A stretch of 53,610 nucleotides of DNA from UBA11889 sp046582115 (lineage in GTDB: Bacteria; Pseudomonadota; Gammaproteobacteria; Pseudomonadales; Azotimanducaceae): assembly GCA_046582115.1 (NCBI GenBank), contig JAYGFA010000099.1, positions 1-53,610 on the forward strand, read 5' to 3'. Below are positions 40,841 through 49,834 of this stretch, piece by piece (position 1 is the stretch's first letter; every line of letters begins with the position of its first letter). The position numbers and the translations under genes were made by a program. The notes beneath the pieces were generated by a model that was not told the DNA's origin, made no database searches, and was given only the letters and a program-made list of their open reading frames with translations.

Positions 40841-41986
40841 TTAGTCTTTTGGTAAGCCGAGAATACGTTCGCCAATAATGTTTCGCTGTATGTTGGGGGT
40901 GCCTCCGCCGATGACAACGTTGGGCCAGCTCAACGAAGATCTGGCCCAACGCGCGGTCTGGTTTTGGAGCTGAACACCTTCCTGGCCCTGCAGTTGCACT
41001 GCAAAATCGTCCATTTCGATTTCGAGACTTGCCCGAAGCAATTTATTAACGGACGTTTCTGAGGACAGCGGTTGACCCCGAAGCTGCCGGGTCAAATAGC
41101 GTAATCCGTTGTATTTCATCGCCGCGATTTTCGTCTCGAACTGGGCAATCTGGCGGCGTACCAGAGGGTCTTCCGATGCGCGAGCGCCTTGTATCCGGCT
41201 TTCGCGTACTAATTGTTTCAGGTCCTCGAGCTTACCCGACATTTGGGTTACCTCGCCTATGCTCGAACGTTCGTTGGCCAGCGCAGATATGGTTACTGCC
41301 CAGCCCTTACCCTCTTCGCCTAAGCGGTTCTCGATTGGGACTTCGACATCGGTGAAGAAAACCTCAGCGAAGTGTCGATCGCCGGCCATGTTTTCGATGG
41401 GTCGAACTTCAACCCCTGGAGTTTTCATTGGGACCAACAGGCAGGTAATGCCGTCGTGTTTAACCTCGGTATTAAATTCTGTGCGGGTTAAGAGAATCAT
41501 CCAGTCGGCGTAAGGCGCACCCGTCGTCCAGGTTTTTTGTCCGTTTATCCGGTAATAGTCGCCAATGCGTTCTGCTTTGGTTTGGATCGCCGCAAGGTCA
41601 CTCCCATGATTTGGCTCGGAGTATCCGGTACACCAGGTGATTTTACTGTCGAGTATGTCGGGGATGAATCGGGCTTTCTGATCGTCGGTACCGTACTGAA
41701 TGATTCCCGGGCCGACCCAGGCAAGACCCATAAAGGAAGTTCCCAAAGGCGGCGCACCCGCCAACGCCATTTCCTCCTTTAGGATCGCCTGTCGAGCAAC
41801 GTCGCCGTCGCTACCGCCAACAGCTTTGGGCCAGGAAAACCCCACCCAACCTTTGGTACGAACTTTATCGAGCCAATCTCGGAGGAAGCTCCCGGGGCGC
41901 TCGTTTCGAGGAGGCAGGTTTTCAGAAAGAAATTCTCGGACTTCGGTCCGGAAAGCTTCTTCCTCAGGCGTGAAGTCAAAGTCCAT
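40841..41986 (-). CDS. Acyl-CoA dehydrogenase, catalytic-type subunit
   Basis: A 381-residue FAD flavoprotein of the acyl-CoA dehydrogenase family, read from ATG 41986 (MDFDFTPEEEAF); the upstream open frame lies in the neighbour. WCTGYSEPNHGSDLAAI holds the FAD-binding region, and WTTGAPYADW is standard. ALANERSSIGE in the middle carries a glutamate at a place used as base in the long-chain/isovaleryl-like members. The start shares a base with the stop of the second dehydrogenase (TAATG). In actinobacteria, such paired genes form a2b2 enzymes for steroid side chains; this pair may be alike. Confidence 0.87.
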   Translation of the reverse strand: MDFDFTPEEEAFRTEVREFLSENLPPRNERPGSFLRDWLDKVRTKGWVGFSWPKAVGGSDGDVARQAILKEEMALAGAPPLGTSFMGLAWVGPGIIQYGTDDQKARFIPDILDSKITWCTGYSEPNHGSDLAAIQTKAERIGDYYRINGQKTWTTGAPYADWMILLTRTEFNTEVKHDGITCLLVPMKTPGVEVRPIENMAGDRHFAEVFFTDVEVPIENRLGEEGKGWAVTISALANERSSIGEVTQMSGKLEDLKQLVRESRIQGARASEDPLVRRQIAQFETKIAAMKYNGLRYLTRQLRGQPLSSETSVNKLLRASLEIEMDDFAVQLQGQEGVQLQNQTARWARSSLSWPNVVIGGGTPNIQRNIIGERILGLPKD

Positions 41987-43065
41987 TACAAACCTCCGAG
42001 CGTTGCGACTCGGTCGTAGTGAAAGTCGGAATCGCCGAACATGGTACGTGCCCACTTGGCCCGTTTGAGGTAAAGCTGGACATCGTATTCGGCGGTGAAA
42101 CCGATAGCCCCGTGCAGACCTACACCATCAATGCCGATCTGCGCGAATGCGTCTGATGCGTGTGCCTTCGCTCTGGATGCGGCTTGCGACAGCTCATCGG
42201 TAGCGTCGTCAACGCACCAGGCTGCGTAATAGAGAAGGGATTTAAAGGATTCAATATCCACGAACATGTCGGCGAGTCGATGTTTAACACCTTGATACTT
42301 GCCAATGGGATGGCCGAATTGGATGCGTTCCTTGGCGTAGTTGGAGGTCAGTGTTAGGACGGCTTCGGCGGCGCCGACCATTTCTGCCGTTACCGCAACG
42401 GCGCCACAACTGTTCACGTAGTCGAGATCGGCACCAGTGAGCGGGATGAGCAGTTCAGTTGACGTCGGGACCTCATGAAACTGAACTTGTGCGGCCGGCT
42501 TTGTCCTGTCCATCACATCCAAAGCGACACATTCGACCGCGTCTCTGTCGACAATGCCCAAGGCCGGGCCGTTTTTCGTTTGGACACCGACCATCAGATG
42601 CGTCGCCACTAGCGCATCACTAACAAACGTCTTCGTGCCGGTGATGTGGTCAGTCGCTTCGAGTGTAATGGCGTCCTTGTCGATCCAATTGGGTTCATCG
42701 TAGAGGCCAAAACCGAAAACGACGGATCCATTGGCAATCTTTGGTAACCACTCTTGTTGTTGCGAGATGCTCCCAGATCGGAGAATCGCAACGCAAGCCA
42801 AGGCGTTGGACGTAAGCGGTAGAGGACAAAGACCGCGACCGGTTTCTTCTAATACGACGGTCAAATCGACCCACTTCAGACCACTGCCACCGAAACGCTC
42901 AGGAACGGTAAGACCGACCCAGCCAAGCTCAGCTATTTTCTTCCACAGAGCTTGGTTTGTATCCGGGCCGAACTTGCGGATGACGTCGATCGAACATTCG
43001 ACATTGATGAACCGAACCACCTGGTCGCGGAGCATCTCCTGCTCTTCAGTAAAACCGAAATTCAC
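41986..43065 (-). CDS. Acyl-CoA dehydrogenase, second subunit of the pair
   Basis: A 359-residue acyl-CoA dehydrogenase. The N-terminal helix region (FTEEQEMLRDQVVRFI) and the C-terminal YAKERIQFGHPIGKYQGVKH and LHGAIGFTAEYDVQLYLKRAK are typical. The middle FAD-binding region is weaker: the usual W-C-x-x-x-T-E-P stretch reads FGFGLYDEPNWID, as in the non-catalytic partner of two-subunit dehydrogenases. Start is GTG with GGAAG 6 bases upstream. It overlaps the first subunit gene by one base and is 121 bases downstream of an SDR gene on the same strand. Confidence 0.86.
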   Translation of the reverse strand: MNFGFTEEQEMLRDQVVRFINVECSIDVIRKFGPDTNQALWKKIAELGWVGLTVPERFGGSGLKWVDLTVVLEETGRGLCPLPLTSNALACVAILRSGSISQQQEWLPKIANGSVVFGFGLYDEPNWIDKDAITLEATDHITGTKTFVSDALVATHLMVGVQTKNGPALGIVDRDAVECVALDVMDRTKPAAQVQFHEVPTSTELLIPLTGADLDYVNSCGAVAVTAEMVGAAEAVLTLTSNYAKERIQFGHPIGKYQGVKHRLADMFVDIESFKSLLYYAAWCVDDATDELSQAASRAKAHASDAFAQIGIDGVGLHGAIGFTAEYDVQLYLKRAKWARTMFGDSDFHYDRVATLGGL

Positions 43066-43186
43066 AAGCGACTTCCGTGCCGAATCGATAGTGGTTCGAA
43101 CAAAACGAATGGCCGTTCGCTCTTCTTAAGGCAAATCGGTGCCGTCTCCTCTTGCGACCATTCTGAGGCTTGGCGAGCGGTGGCAG

Positions 43187-44068
43187 TCAGAGGTCGAATC
43201 CCCGCATTGGATTGATCGATGGCCAGCTGTCCTTGGTGGCTAGAATTGCTTCGCCGACCTCGTCGACTTCCCAGGGTCCTTCGGCTTCATCCTTGTGGGC
43301 AATGGGCATCAAGTTCCACGCAAGCATCGACACCCGGTTGCCCGAAACGAGCCATGTCCGACCGGTCACTTCCTTGGCGTCGTCAGAGCAAAGCCAAACA
43401 ACGGTTGGGGAGACTCGATCGGGTGGGATCTGATCTTTTACGGCGTCCGGCATAATGTCGTCGGTTAATCGGGACAGCGCGGTGGGCGCTAGAATGTTGA
43501 CGTTAATCCCGTACTTTATCCCTTCAAGGTAGAGGCACCTTGCCATGCCGGCAATCCCGGCCTTGGCGGCACCGTAGTTGGTCTGGCCAAAGTTCCCCAA
43601 TAACCCTGACGTGGAACTGGTGACCACGATGCGGCCGCCTTCGCCTTGTTCAAGCATTTGATCGTAGGCGGCTTTAGTCGTTAAGTACGTGCCCTTGAGG
43701 TGAACGTTGACGACGATGTCCCACATATCGTCTTCCATGTTCTTGAAGCTCTTGTCTCGGAGAATGCCCGCATTGGCGATCAAGATGTCGAGTTTGCCGA
43801 AATTATCAACGCCCGCTTTGACCATATTGCGAGCATCGTCCGGGACGGAGACGTTACCGTAATCCGCTACCGCTTGGCCGCCAGCCTCTTTAATTTCCTG
43901 CACGACTGCATCGGCCATGTTGGTGCCAGAGCCACTGCCGTCGCGCGCACCACCGAGATCGTTGACGACGACCGCCGCACCCTCATTTGCAAGAAGGAGT
44001 GCGTGGGTTCGGCCAAGACCTCCTCCTGCACCTGTTACCAGCGCAACCTTCCCATCCAACATACCCAT
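43187..44068 (-). CDS. SDR of the MFE-2/17-beta-hydroxysteroid dehydrogenase type, (3R)-hydroxyacyl-CoA dehydrogenase-like
   Basis: A 293-residue SDR. VALVTGAGGGLGRTHALLLA binds cofactor, AAVVVNDLGG carries the NAD-type aspartate, and the catalytic tyrosine and lysine are in TNYGAAKAGIAG. The stretch VVVNDLGGARDGSGSG and the loop LRDKSFKNM closely follow the dehydrogenase part of peroxisomal multifunctional enzyme type 2 and mycobacterial steroid-side-chain enzymes. With the two acyl-CoA dehydrogenases downstream, it suits beta-oxidation of a CoA-linked side chain. GGAGG stands 5 bases before the ATG. Confidence 0.88.
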   Translation of the reverse strand: MGMLDGKVALVTGAGGGLGRTHALLLANEGAAVVVNDLGGARDGSGSGTNMADAVVQEIKEAGGQAVADYGNVSVPDDARNMVKAGVDNFGKLDILIANAGILRDKSFKNMEDDMWDIVVNVHLKGTYLTTKAAYDQMLEQGEGGRIVVTSSTSGLLGNFGQTNYGAAKAGIAGMARCLYLEGIKYGINVNILAPTALSRLTDDIMPDAVKDQIPPDRVSPTVVWLCSDDAKEVTGRTWLVSGNRVSMLAWNLMPIAHKDEAEGPWEVDEVGEAILATKDSWPSINPMRGFDL

Positions 44069-44157
44069 GTCGTCCTCCGTTAGAATCGTTACTCATATTG
44101 CGAGTTCGGTAAGTTTCTTCAACCCGCGGTTCAGTGAAAGGTAAGGTGGGAGGCGTT

Positions 44158-44913
44158 TTGGATCAACTATTTGATTTTACGGACAAGGTCGTCCTTGTGA
44201 CGGGTGGAAGTCGCGGTTTGGGTCGGGCGATGATTCTCGCCTTTGCGGAGCGGGGTGCCGATGCTGTCATTGCCAGTCGCAAACAAGACAATTGCGAACA
44301 GGTGGCAGAAGAGGTTGGCGCGATGGGTCGACAAGCGCTCGCGCATGCGTGTCATGTCGGCCATTGGGAAGAGATCGACGCACTCGTCGACGCCGCCTAT
44401 GACCGTTTTGGAAAAGTCGACGTGTTGGTGAATAACGCGGGTATGTCGCCGCTCTACCCAAATCTGTCGGCAGTCACCGAGGAACTTTTCGACAAAGTTA
44501 TCGGCGTCAATCTCAAGGGCCCGTATCGATTGTCGGCATTGATTGGAGAGCGCATGGCGGCCGGTGACGGTGGAGCAATCATCAACGTAAGTAGTAACGC
44601 TGCGGTGCAACCAACGCCAAATTCGGAACCTTATGGGGCATGCAAGGCAGGCATCAATTCGCTGACACTCTCGCTAGCCCATGCTTTTGGCCCCCGTGTC
44701 CGGGTTAATTGTATTCAGCCTGGTCCATTCTTAACGGATATATCGAAAGCTTGGGATATGGATGCATTTGATAAGCGTGCGAAGACCAACATCGCTTTGC
44801 AACGGGGAGGTGAGGCCGATGAAGTCGTGGGTGCTGCGCTCTATTTAGCAGGACCTACTGGTAGTTATACGACGGGTGCCGTGATCGCTATTGACGGCGG
44901 TAGTAGAGGCTGA
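44158..44913 (+). CDS. Short-chain dehydrogenase/reductase (SDR), classical type
   Basis: A Rossmann dehydrogenase of about 251 residues. LVTGGSRGLGRAM is the cofactor motif, LVNNAGMSP the structural motif, and PYGACKAGINSL has the tyrosine and lysine; serines are in NVSSNAAV. The ASRKQDNC end of strand 2 lacks an acidic residue, so NADP(H) is likely. I start at TTG 44158, 4 bases after GGGAGG; the frame reaches GTG 44134 without a good ribosome site. It is divergent from the MFE-2-like SDR (66-90 bases), so one regulator may control both. Convergent with the ATP-grasp gene. Confidence 0.86.
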   Translation: MDQLFDFTDKVVLVTGGSRGLGRAMILAFAERGADAVIASRKQDNCEQVAEEVGAMGRQALAHACHVGHWEEIDALVDAAYDRFGKVDVLVNNAGMSPLYPNLSAVTEELFDKVIGVNLKGPYRLSALIGERMAAGDGGAIINVSSNAAVQPTPNSEPYGACKAGINSLTLSLAHAFGPRVRVNCIQPGPFLTDISKAWDMDAFDKRAKTNIALQRGGEADEVVGAALYLAGPTGSYTTGAVIAIDGGSRG

Positions 44914-44934
44914 CTTTACGGTATTGATGTGGAA

Positions 44935-45792
44935 TCACTGCCGGATCGCTTGGACTACTTTGTCAACTAAGTTGCAACCTGTCAGTTCCTGGTAGGTGGC
45001 AAGCCAACCGGGGTTCGCGATATTGATGTCGAGTAGGTACGGGTGCGCGACATCGATCGTCGCGAATCGAACTCCGTGTGTGTTAAGCCAGCGAATGCAC
45101 GTCTCAACCAGCTCCAGTTCAGCGGAAGTTGCTTGCACGACGGTCGGTGCGGACCCTGCGGCGAGATTACTTCTGTGATCGATATGGCGCTTTCCGTAGA
45201 CGCCGATCAACAGAGACCCGGCAATAAGAAAACGCTTTTCATCCCTTGTGTCGATCCGTTGTTGCAACATAGTGAACCCAGACTGCGTTAGGTGCTCAAC
45301 GATGGCGCGACGGTTGCTGTCGGTCTTGGTGACGGCAAATACATCGCGACCAAAACTGCCCGCGGTAGGCTTTCCTATCCAGGAACCCCCTCGCTCGATG
45401 ATACTGAGAAGTGTCTGGGCATCCGCGCTGACGATTGTTTGGGGATGGTGTTGACCGAGGTCTCCAAGAACGAGGTGGGGCTTGCCATGCAGATAGATGA
45501 GGGCGTCGACGTCGTTTACGAATCGTGATTGATCTAGGGTTCGGAGAAGTTGCATGCGATCGAGGAACGTTGCTTGATCGCCGAAACCCACAATCCAGAT
45601 GCGATCAAACTGATCGAAGGCGTGTCGAACCCCGTTCGGGTCGATACCGGTAAGTCGGTTATCCATTACTTCCAGACTCGCGTGATCGATGTGCTCGACC
45701 GACCAGCCCTGGTTAGCGAATTCGTTAGCTAATCGACCCTGGTTGTCGTTAAGACATTTCCCGCCGAATGCGGCAACAAAACAGATTCTCAT
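44935..45792 (-). CDS. ATP-grasp ligase, GshB-like (glutathione synthetase family)
   Basis: A 285-residue ATP-grasp protein. RFVNDVDALIYLHGKPHL resembles the GshB start of the central domain; GSWIGKPTAGSFGRDV is the ATP-binding loop; HRSNLAAGSAPTVVQ matches the R-x-N-L-A-A-G-G segment of glutathione synthetase; and LLDINIANPGWLATYQELTG resembles the E-I-N-x-x-S-P-x-G end. It is shorter than GshB (about 315), and the core N-terminal domain differs, so ligation of glutathione itself is uncertain; another small peptide or amino-acid ligase is possible. Divergent from nadA. Confidence 0.75.
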   Translation of the reverse strand: MRICFVAAFGGKCLNDNQGRLANEFANQGWSVEHIDHASLEVMDNRLTGIDPNGVRHAFDQFDRIWIVGFGDQATFLDRMQLLRTLDQSRFVNDVDALIYLHGKPHLVLGDLGQHHPQTIVSADAQTLLSIIERGGSWIGKPTAGSFGRDVFAVTKTDSNRRAIVEHLTQSGFTMLQQRIDTRDEKRFLIAGSLLIGVYGKRHIDHRSNLAAGSAPTVVQATSAELELVETCIRWLNTHGVRFATIDVAHPYLLDINIANPGWLATYQELTGCNLVDKVVQAIRQ

Positions 45793-45898
45793 GAATTCCG
45801 ATGCGGTGTTTGGTAAGGGCCCATTGTTACCGGCTCGTTCCCCGGCGGCAAACTAGCGTGGAGTCTGGCGACGGTTATTGCTGCTGTATGATGGAAGC

Positions 45899-46924
45899 AT
45901 GTTAGAAGACTACACGCTCGAAAGTTCGTCGGTTCCCGTGCACACGATCACGGTGCTCGATGACGATGAGAAGGAGACGCTGCGCGACGAAATTAGGTCG
46001 CTGCTTGAGCGTCAGAATGCGGTTCTCGTTGCTCATTATTACGTCGATGGTGACATTCAAGACCTCGCAGAGGAAACGGGCGGGTGTGTCGCGGATTCAC
46101 TTGAAATGGCACGCTTTGGCTGCGATCACCCGGCGCCAACATTGATGGTAGCCGGTGTTCGCTTTATGGGCGAAACCGCCAAGATCCTCGCACCCCAAAA
46201 ACGTGTTCTGATGCCAAGTTTAGCGGCTGAATGCTCGTTAGACATTGGGTGCCCTCCCGATAAATTTGAAACCTTCGTAGCAGACCACCCGGATCGAACC
46301 GTCGTTGTATACGCGAACACGTCCGCACGGGTGAAAGCCCTTTCCGATTGGGTAGTTACATCGAGTGTGGGATTGCGAATTGTTGAACATCTCACCGCGA
46401 AGGGTGAAAAAATCCTTTGGGCGCCCGATCAGCATCTCGGCGCGTATATCAAAGCCGAGACTGGCGCTGATATGTTGCTCTGGCGCGGAGCCTGCGTTGT
46501 CCATGAAGAATTCAAAGCGTCGGCGTTGGCTGATATGCGACGCTTGTATCCGGAAGCGGGCATTCTGGTCCATCCAGAGTCCCCGGCCGCAGTTGTGGCC
46601 ATGGCCGATTGTGTTGGTTCAACGAGCCAGATTCTCAACGCAGCCGGCGCCTTGCCTCACGATACCTTTATCGTTGCTACTGATCGCGGTTTGTTCCATA
46701 AGATGCGAAAGGTGAATCCGCAAAAACGATTCATCGAGGCGCCGACCGCTGGCGATGGAGCTACTTGCCGGAGTTGTGCACACTGCCCTTGGATGGCGAT
46801 GAATGAGTTGCGCGAATTGCGTGATGCGCTTCGCGATGGGAACAATGAAATTTTTGTGGAAGCCGAAACGGCTGAGCGAGCGATGCTGCCTCTGCAGCGG
46901 ATGTTAGATTTCCCCAACTCCTAA
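45899..46924 (+). CDS. nadA: Quinolinate synthase NadA
   Basis: A 341-residue iron-sulfur enzyme making quinolinate from iminoaspartate and DHAP in NAD synthesis. Family marks are VAHYYVDGDIQDLAEETGG, VRFMGETAKIL, the cluster cysteines in AAECSLDIGCP, WRGACVVHEEF and CRSCAHCPWMAMN. I start at ATG 45899; the open frame goes back to TTG 45878. A TATGAT sits just upstream of the ATG, so a very short or leaderless transcript is conceivable, but no -35 fits. It converges with bepA, 18 bases apart. Confidence 0.93.
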   Translation: MLEDYTLESSSVPVHTITVLDDDEKETLRDEIRSLLERQNAVLVAHYYVDGDIQDLAEETGGCVADSLEMARFGCDHPAPTLMVAGVRFMGETAKILAPQKRVLMPSLAAECSLDIGCPPDKFETFVADHPDRTVVVYANTSARVKALSDWVVTSSVGLRIVEHLTAKGEKILWAPDQHLGAYIKAETGADMLLWRGACVVHEEFKASALADMRRLYPEAGILVHPESPAAVVAMADCVGSTSQILNAAGALPHDTFIVATDRGLFHKMRKVNPQKRFIEAPTAGDGATCRSCAHCPWMAMNELRELRDALRDGNNEIFVEAETAERAMLPLQRMLDFPNS

Positions 46925-46942
46925 ACTGAGAACCCTACTTGA

Positions 46943-48367
46943 TCAAGTTTCGCGGGCCGCTTCTGCTTGGGTTCGCAGATCTAAAAGTCGTTGCTCGAGA
47001 CTTGCCACTAGGCGCTGGCTGGGTTTGGTAACGAGGCTCAGCGCATATTGAAGATGCTGAATGGCGTTCTGGTAGTCACCATTCAATGCGAAGAATTCGG
47101 CTCTTGCTCGGTGCACACCCACGATGTCACCGGCTAGCCCAGCGGTTTCGGCAAGGTCATACCAGACGTCGACATCGTCCCCGTTGATGGAGGCCTGCCG
47201 CCAAAGAACGTCCTTGGCGTCTTCATGACGTTTACTAGCGTTGAGTGCCCGAGCGTAAAGAATGGCGAAGGGTTGGTTATCGGGATTTATGACCAGTCGG
47301 TGCGCAAGCAAGTCTAGGGCGTCCTTAATCTCGTTGGCATTAATTAGGAGTTCAGCAAATGTTGCACAAAGAAGAATGCTGCCCGGATCTTCTTGAAGGA
47401 GCGTCTTCACCAGCATTACCGCTTCGTCATGCCGCCCTGCGCGGTCGTACGCGAGCGCGAGGGTGTAGTCGTCGATGACTTTGTCATTGGCGATGTTCTT
47501 GGCTTCTTCTAGCGCCTTAGCGCCGTTTTCGACGAAATGCATTCTCGCCCGAGCGCGCATCAACTGATATTCCAGGGAGTCCGGGAACACTTTTTTTTCG
47601 TAGCGAGCTGATTGATTGCGAGCGTCGGTAATTCGACGTTCGGTGACGGGGTGCGTCAACAAAAATTCGGGCGGTCGCTCGGTGAAGCGATACGTGCGCT
47701 GCATGCGTGCAAACATTCTCGACATCGAGTCGGTGTCGAGTCCCGCGCGCCAAAGTGTTGTGAGGCCAATGCGATCGGCCTCTTGTTCCCGGCCGCGGCT
47801 ATATCGGAGCCGTTGATTCTGAGCAATTGCTTGGGCACCACTCATTGCCGCCATACCAGCTTCGGATGACCCGGTTGCCATAATGGCTGCGCCAACGAGA
47901 AAGCCAATGAGGGTTGGCAACGTCATCCGTTGTTGTGCTTCCACGTTTCGAGCGAAGTGCCGCTGGCTAAGATGAGCTAATTCGTGGGCCAGCACCGACG
48001 AATATTCGTGCACGTCCATCGCATGCAGGAACAAACCCAAATTGATTCCGACGATCCCGCCAGGTGCAGCCCACGCATTGATCTGCTTGGCGTCAATTAA
48101 CACGGGGTAAAGTAAAACTTGCTTGAGCTGGGAATGCGTTGCGAGTTCGTAGAGTTGAAGTTTGGTGTAGTACTTCAGAATTGGGTCTTCGATGGTCGGC
48201 AGCTGGGAACGGACTTGCCGGAGGAATTCTTGACCCAATCGCCGTTCCGCTTCGGGGGAGATGATGGCAGATGAGGTATCGCCGAGTTCGGGTAGCTCAA
48301 CGCGAGTTGCTGCAAATAGTGAGGTTGCGAGCACGATTCCGCTGATCAGAGTGACAAGCGTTTTCAT
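46943..48367 (-). CDS. bepA: M48 metalloprotease with TPR domain, BepA-like outer-membrane quality-control protease
   Basis: A 474-residue periplasmic protein. A signal peptide (KTLVTLISGIVLATSLFAA) precedes the zinc protease: HELAH in SSVLAHELAHLSQRHF and the third ligand in SRGREQEADRIGL. The last 200 residues are tetratricopeptide-like (KALEEAKNIANDKVIDDYTL, AVMLVKTLLQEDPG and so on). BepA helps insert or degrade stalled outer-membrane proteins with the BAM complex. I start at ATG 48367, where the signal begins; the frame extends to 48460. It is divergent from the tusA-like gene, and bamC lies nearby, which suits a shared role in outer-membrane assembly. Confidence 0.9.
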   Translation of the reverse strand: MKTLVTLISGIVLATSLFAATRVELPELGDTSSAIISPEAERRLGQEFLRQVRSQLPTIEDPILKYYTKLQLYELATHSQLKQVLLYPVLIDAKQINAWAAPGGIVGINLGLFLHAMDVHEYSSVLAHELAHLSQRHFARNVEAQQRMTLPTLIGFLVGAAIMATGSSEAGMAAMSGAQAIAQNQRLRYSRGREQEADRIGLTTLWRAGLDTDSMSRMFARMQRTYRFTERPPEFLLTHPVTERRITDARNQSARYEKKVFPDSLEYQLMRARARMHFVENGAKALEEAKNIANDKVIDDYTLALAYDRAGRHDEAVMLVKTLLQEDPGSILLCATFAELLINANEIKDALDLLAHRLVINPDNQPFAILYARALNASKRHEDAKDVLWRQASINGDDVDVWYDLAETAGLAGDIVGVHRARAEFFALNGDYQNAIQHLQYALSLVTKPSQRLVASLEQRLLDLRTQAEAARET

Positions 48368-48458
48368 GCTGAGAATCATACATCGAATGTCTTTTGGGCT
48401 TTGGTCGACCGCGAGTTTCTCCATGCCCCCTGGTGCGGGTATGCGATACTTCATTGCC

Positions 48459-48701
48459 ATGCCTCAACACGAGCCATTACTCGTTGACGCCAAGGGTCTT
48501 AATTGCCCGATGCCGTTGTTGAAAGCAAAGAAAGCGTTGAACGAACTTTCGCCGGGCTCGCTTTTGCGTGTGTTAGCCACCGATCCGGGATCGGTGAAGG
48601 ACTTTCACGTTTTCGCGCAACAAAGTGGCCACAAACTGCTCGAGTCAAACGACGATGGTGGAACTTATAGCTATCTCTTGCAGAAAAGACCTGACCGATG
48701 A
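48459..48701 (+). CDS. tusA: TusA-family sulfur carrier protein
   Basis: An 80-residue protein with the sulfur-accepting cysteine in VDAKGLNCPMPLLKAKKAL (C-P-x-P), then the beta-alpha-beta core DPGSVKDFHVFAQQSGH. TusA passes persulfide sulfur for tRNA thiouridine or cofactor synthesis. The start could also be ATG 48441; 48459 fits the family length. It overlaps the PerM-type gene by 4 bases and is divergent from bepA. Confidence 0.9.
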   Translation: MPQHEPLLVDAKGLNCPMPLLKAKKALNELSPGSLLRVLATDPGSVKDFHVFAQQSGHKLLESNDDGGTYSYLLQKRPDR

Positions 48702-49783
48702 AATTCGTTGATGTCATAAGCGGTTGGGTTAACCGCCACTTTTCCAACGAAGAGGCCATCTACCTGGTGTTGTTTATCGGCTTTATCTTTGTGTTCTTGG
48801 CAGTGTTTGGTACCTATCTTGCGCCGGTGATTACGGGCCTTGTCATTGCTTTTTTGATCCAAGGAATAGTGGTCCAGTTGGTTGCCTGGCGAGTACCGGA
48901 AGCGCTTGCAATTGGCGTCGTGATGGTCTTGTTCCTCGGCGCCTTAGTCGCGTTATTTGTGGGTGTGTTGCCGCTGGTATGGCGGCAAATGAACCAGACC
49001 GTTGCTGCGATGCCCGGCGTCATCGATAGGATTGCGGAGCTCTTTGCCAACTTATCGGCGACGTACCCGGCACTTTTTTCTCAAGAAACTGTAACTAGCT
49101 GGCTGTCGACGGCTAATGTTCAGCTAACCGAATTGGGGGGCGTCTTCCTGCAGGCCCTCGTTGGCCAGCTTCCGAACGCTTTTGGGCTTGTCATTTTCTT
49201 TTTGTTGGCACCGATTTCGGTCTTCTTTTTTCTTAAGGATAAGGACCGGTTGGTGAGTTGGTTCACGGGACTGTTGCCTACAAACCGGCCGCTGCTCGAG
49301 AGGGTTGGCGCGGAAATGACGGAACAAATTGGCAATTACGTTCGCGGCAAAGCGATCGAAATTCTCATTGTTGGCGTTGCCATGTACGTTACGTTTGCTT
49401 GGCTCGACCTCAACTATGCAGCGCTACTTGGGTTGCTTGTTGGACTTTCAGTCTTGGTTCCCTTTGTCGGTGCGGCTGTCGTTACGTTACCGGTGGTGGC
49501 TGTCGGTCTATTGCAGTTCGGGTGGTCGGCTGATTTCTTTTGGATTGTCGTTGCGTACTTTACGGTGCAGGCCGTCGATGGAATGGTCCTGGCGCCCAAG
49601 TTATTTTCTGTCGCCGTGAATCTCCACCCCATCACAATCATCGTCGCGGTGTTAGCGTTTGGCGGTATTTGGGGTTTTTGGGGTGTATTTTTCGCTATTC
49701 CACTGGCGACTCTGGTGAAGGCCATTTATGTCGCTTGGCCACGGCAGGGTGAGCTTGGTGTCGAGGACGACGCCGTCTTGTGA
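48698..49783 (+). CDS. perM: AI-2E/PerM-family membrane protein (second of two)
   Basis: A 361-residue member of the same family as the protein at 6530-7609. Helices include YLVLFIGFIFVFLAVFGTYL at the N-terminus, VIFFLLAPISVFFFLKDKDR in the middle and LGLLVGLSVLVPFVGAAVV and DGMVLAPKLFSVAVNLHP near the end. The neighbour bepA is the usual partner of perM in E. coli, which supports the PerM name; a permease or Na+/H+ role has been proposed. It overlaps tusA by 4 bases. Confidence 0.88.
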   Translation: MKFVDVISGWVNRHFSNEEAIYLVLFIGFIFVFLAVFGTYLAPVITGLVIAFLIQGIVVQLVAWRVPEALAIGVVMVLFLGALVALFVGVLPLVWRQMNQTVAAMPGVIDRIAELFANLSATYPALFSQETVTSWLSTANVQLTELGGVFLQALVGQLPNAFGLVIFFLLAPISVFFFLKDKDRLVSWFTGLLPTNRPLLERVGAEMTEQIGNYVRGKAIEILIVGVAMYVTFAWLDLNYAALLGLLVGLSVLVPFVGAAVVTLPVVAVGLLQFGWSADFFWIVVAYFTVQAVDGMVLAPKLFSVAVNLHPITIIVAVLAFGGIWGFWGVFFAIPLATLVKAIYVAWPRQGELGVEDDAVL

Positions 49784-49834
49784 AGGCTGGTAGCCGCCTT
49801 TACCATACGGCGCTGGTCTAAGAGGTAGATGGGC

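Noticed and set aside
45880..45899. TATGAT as a promoter giving a leaderless nadA message
   Set aside because: The -35 region reads TCTGGC or similar and does not support it.
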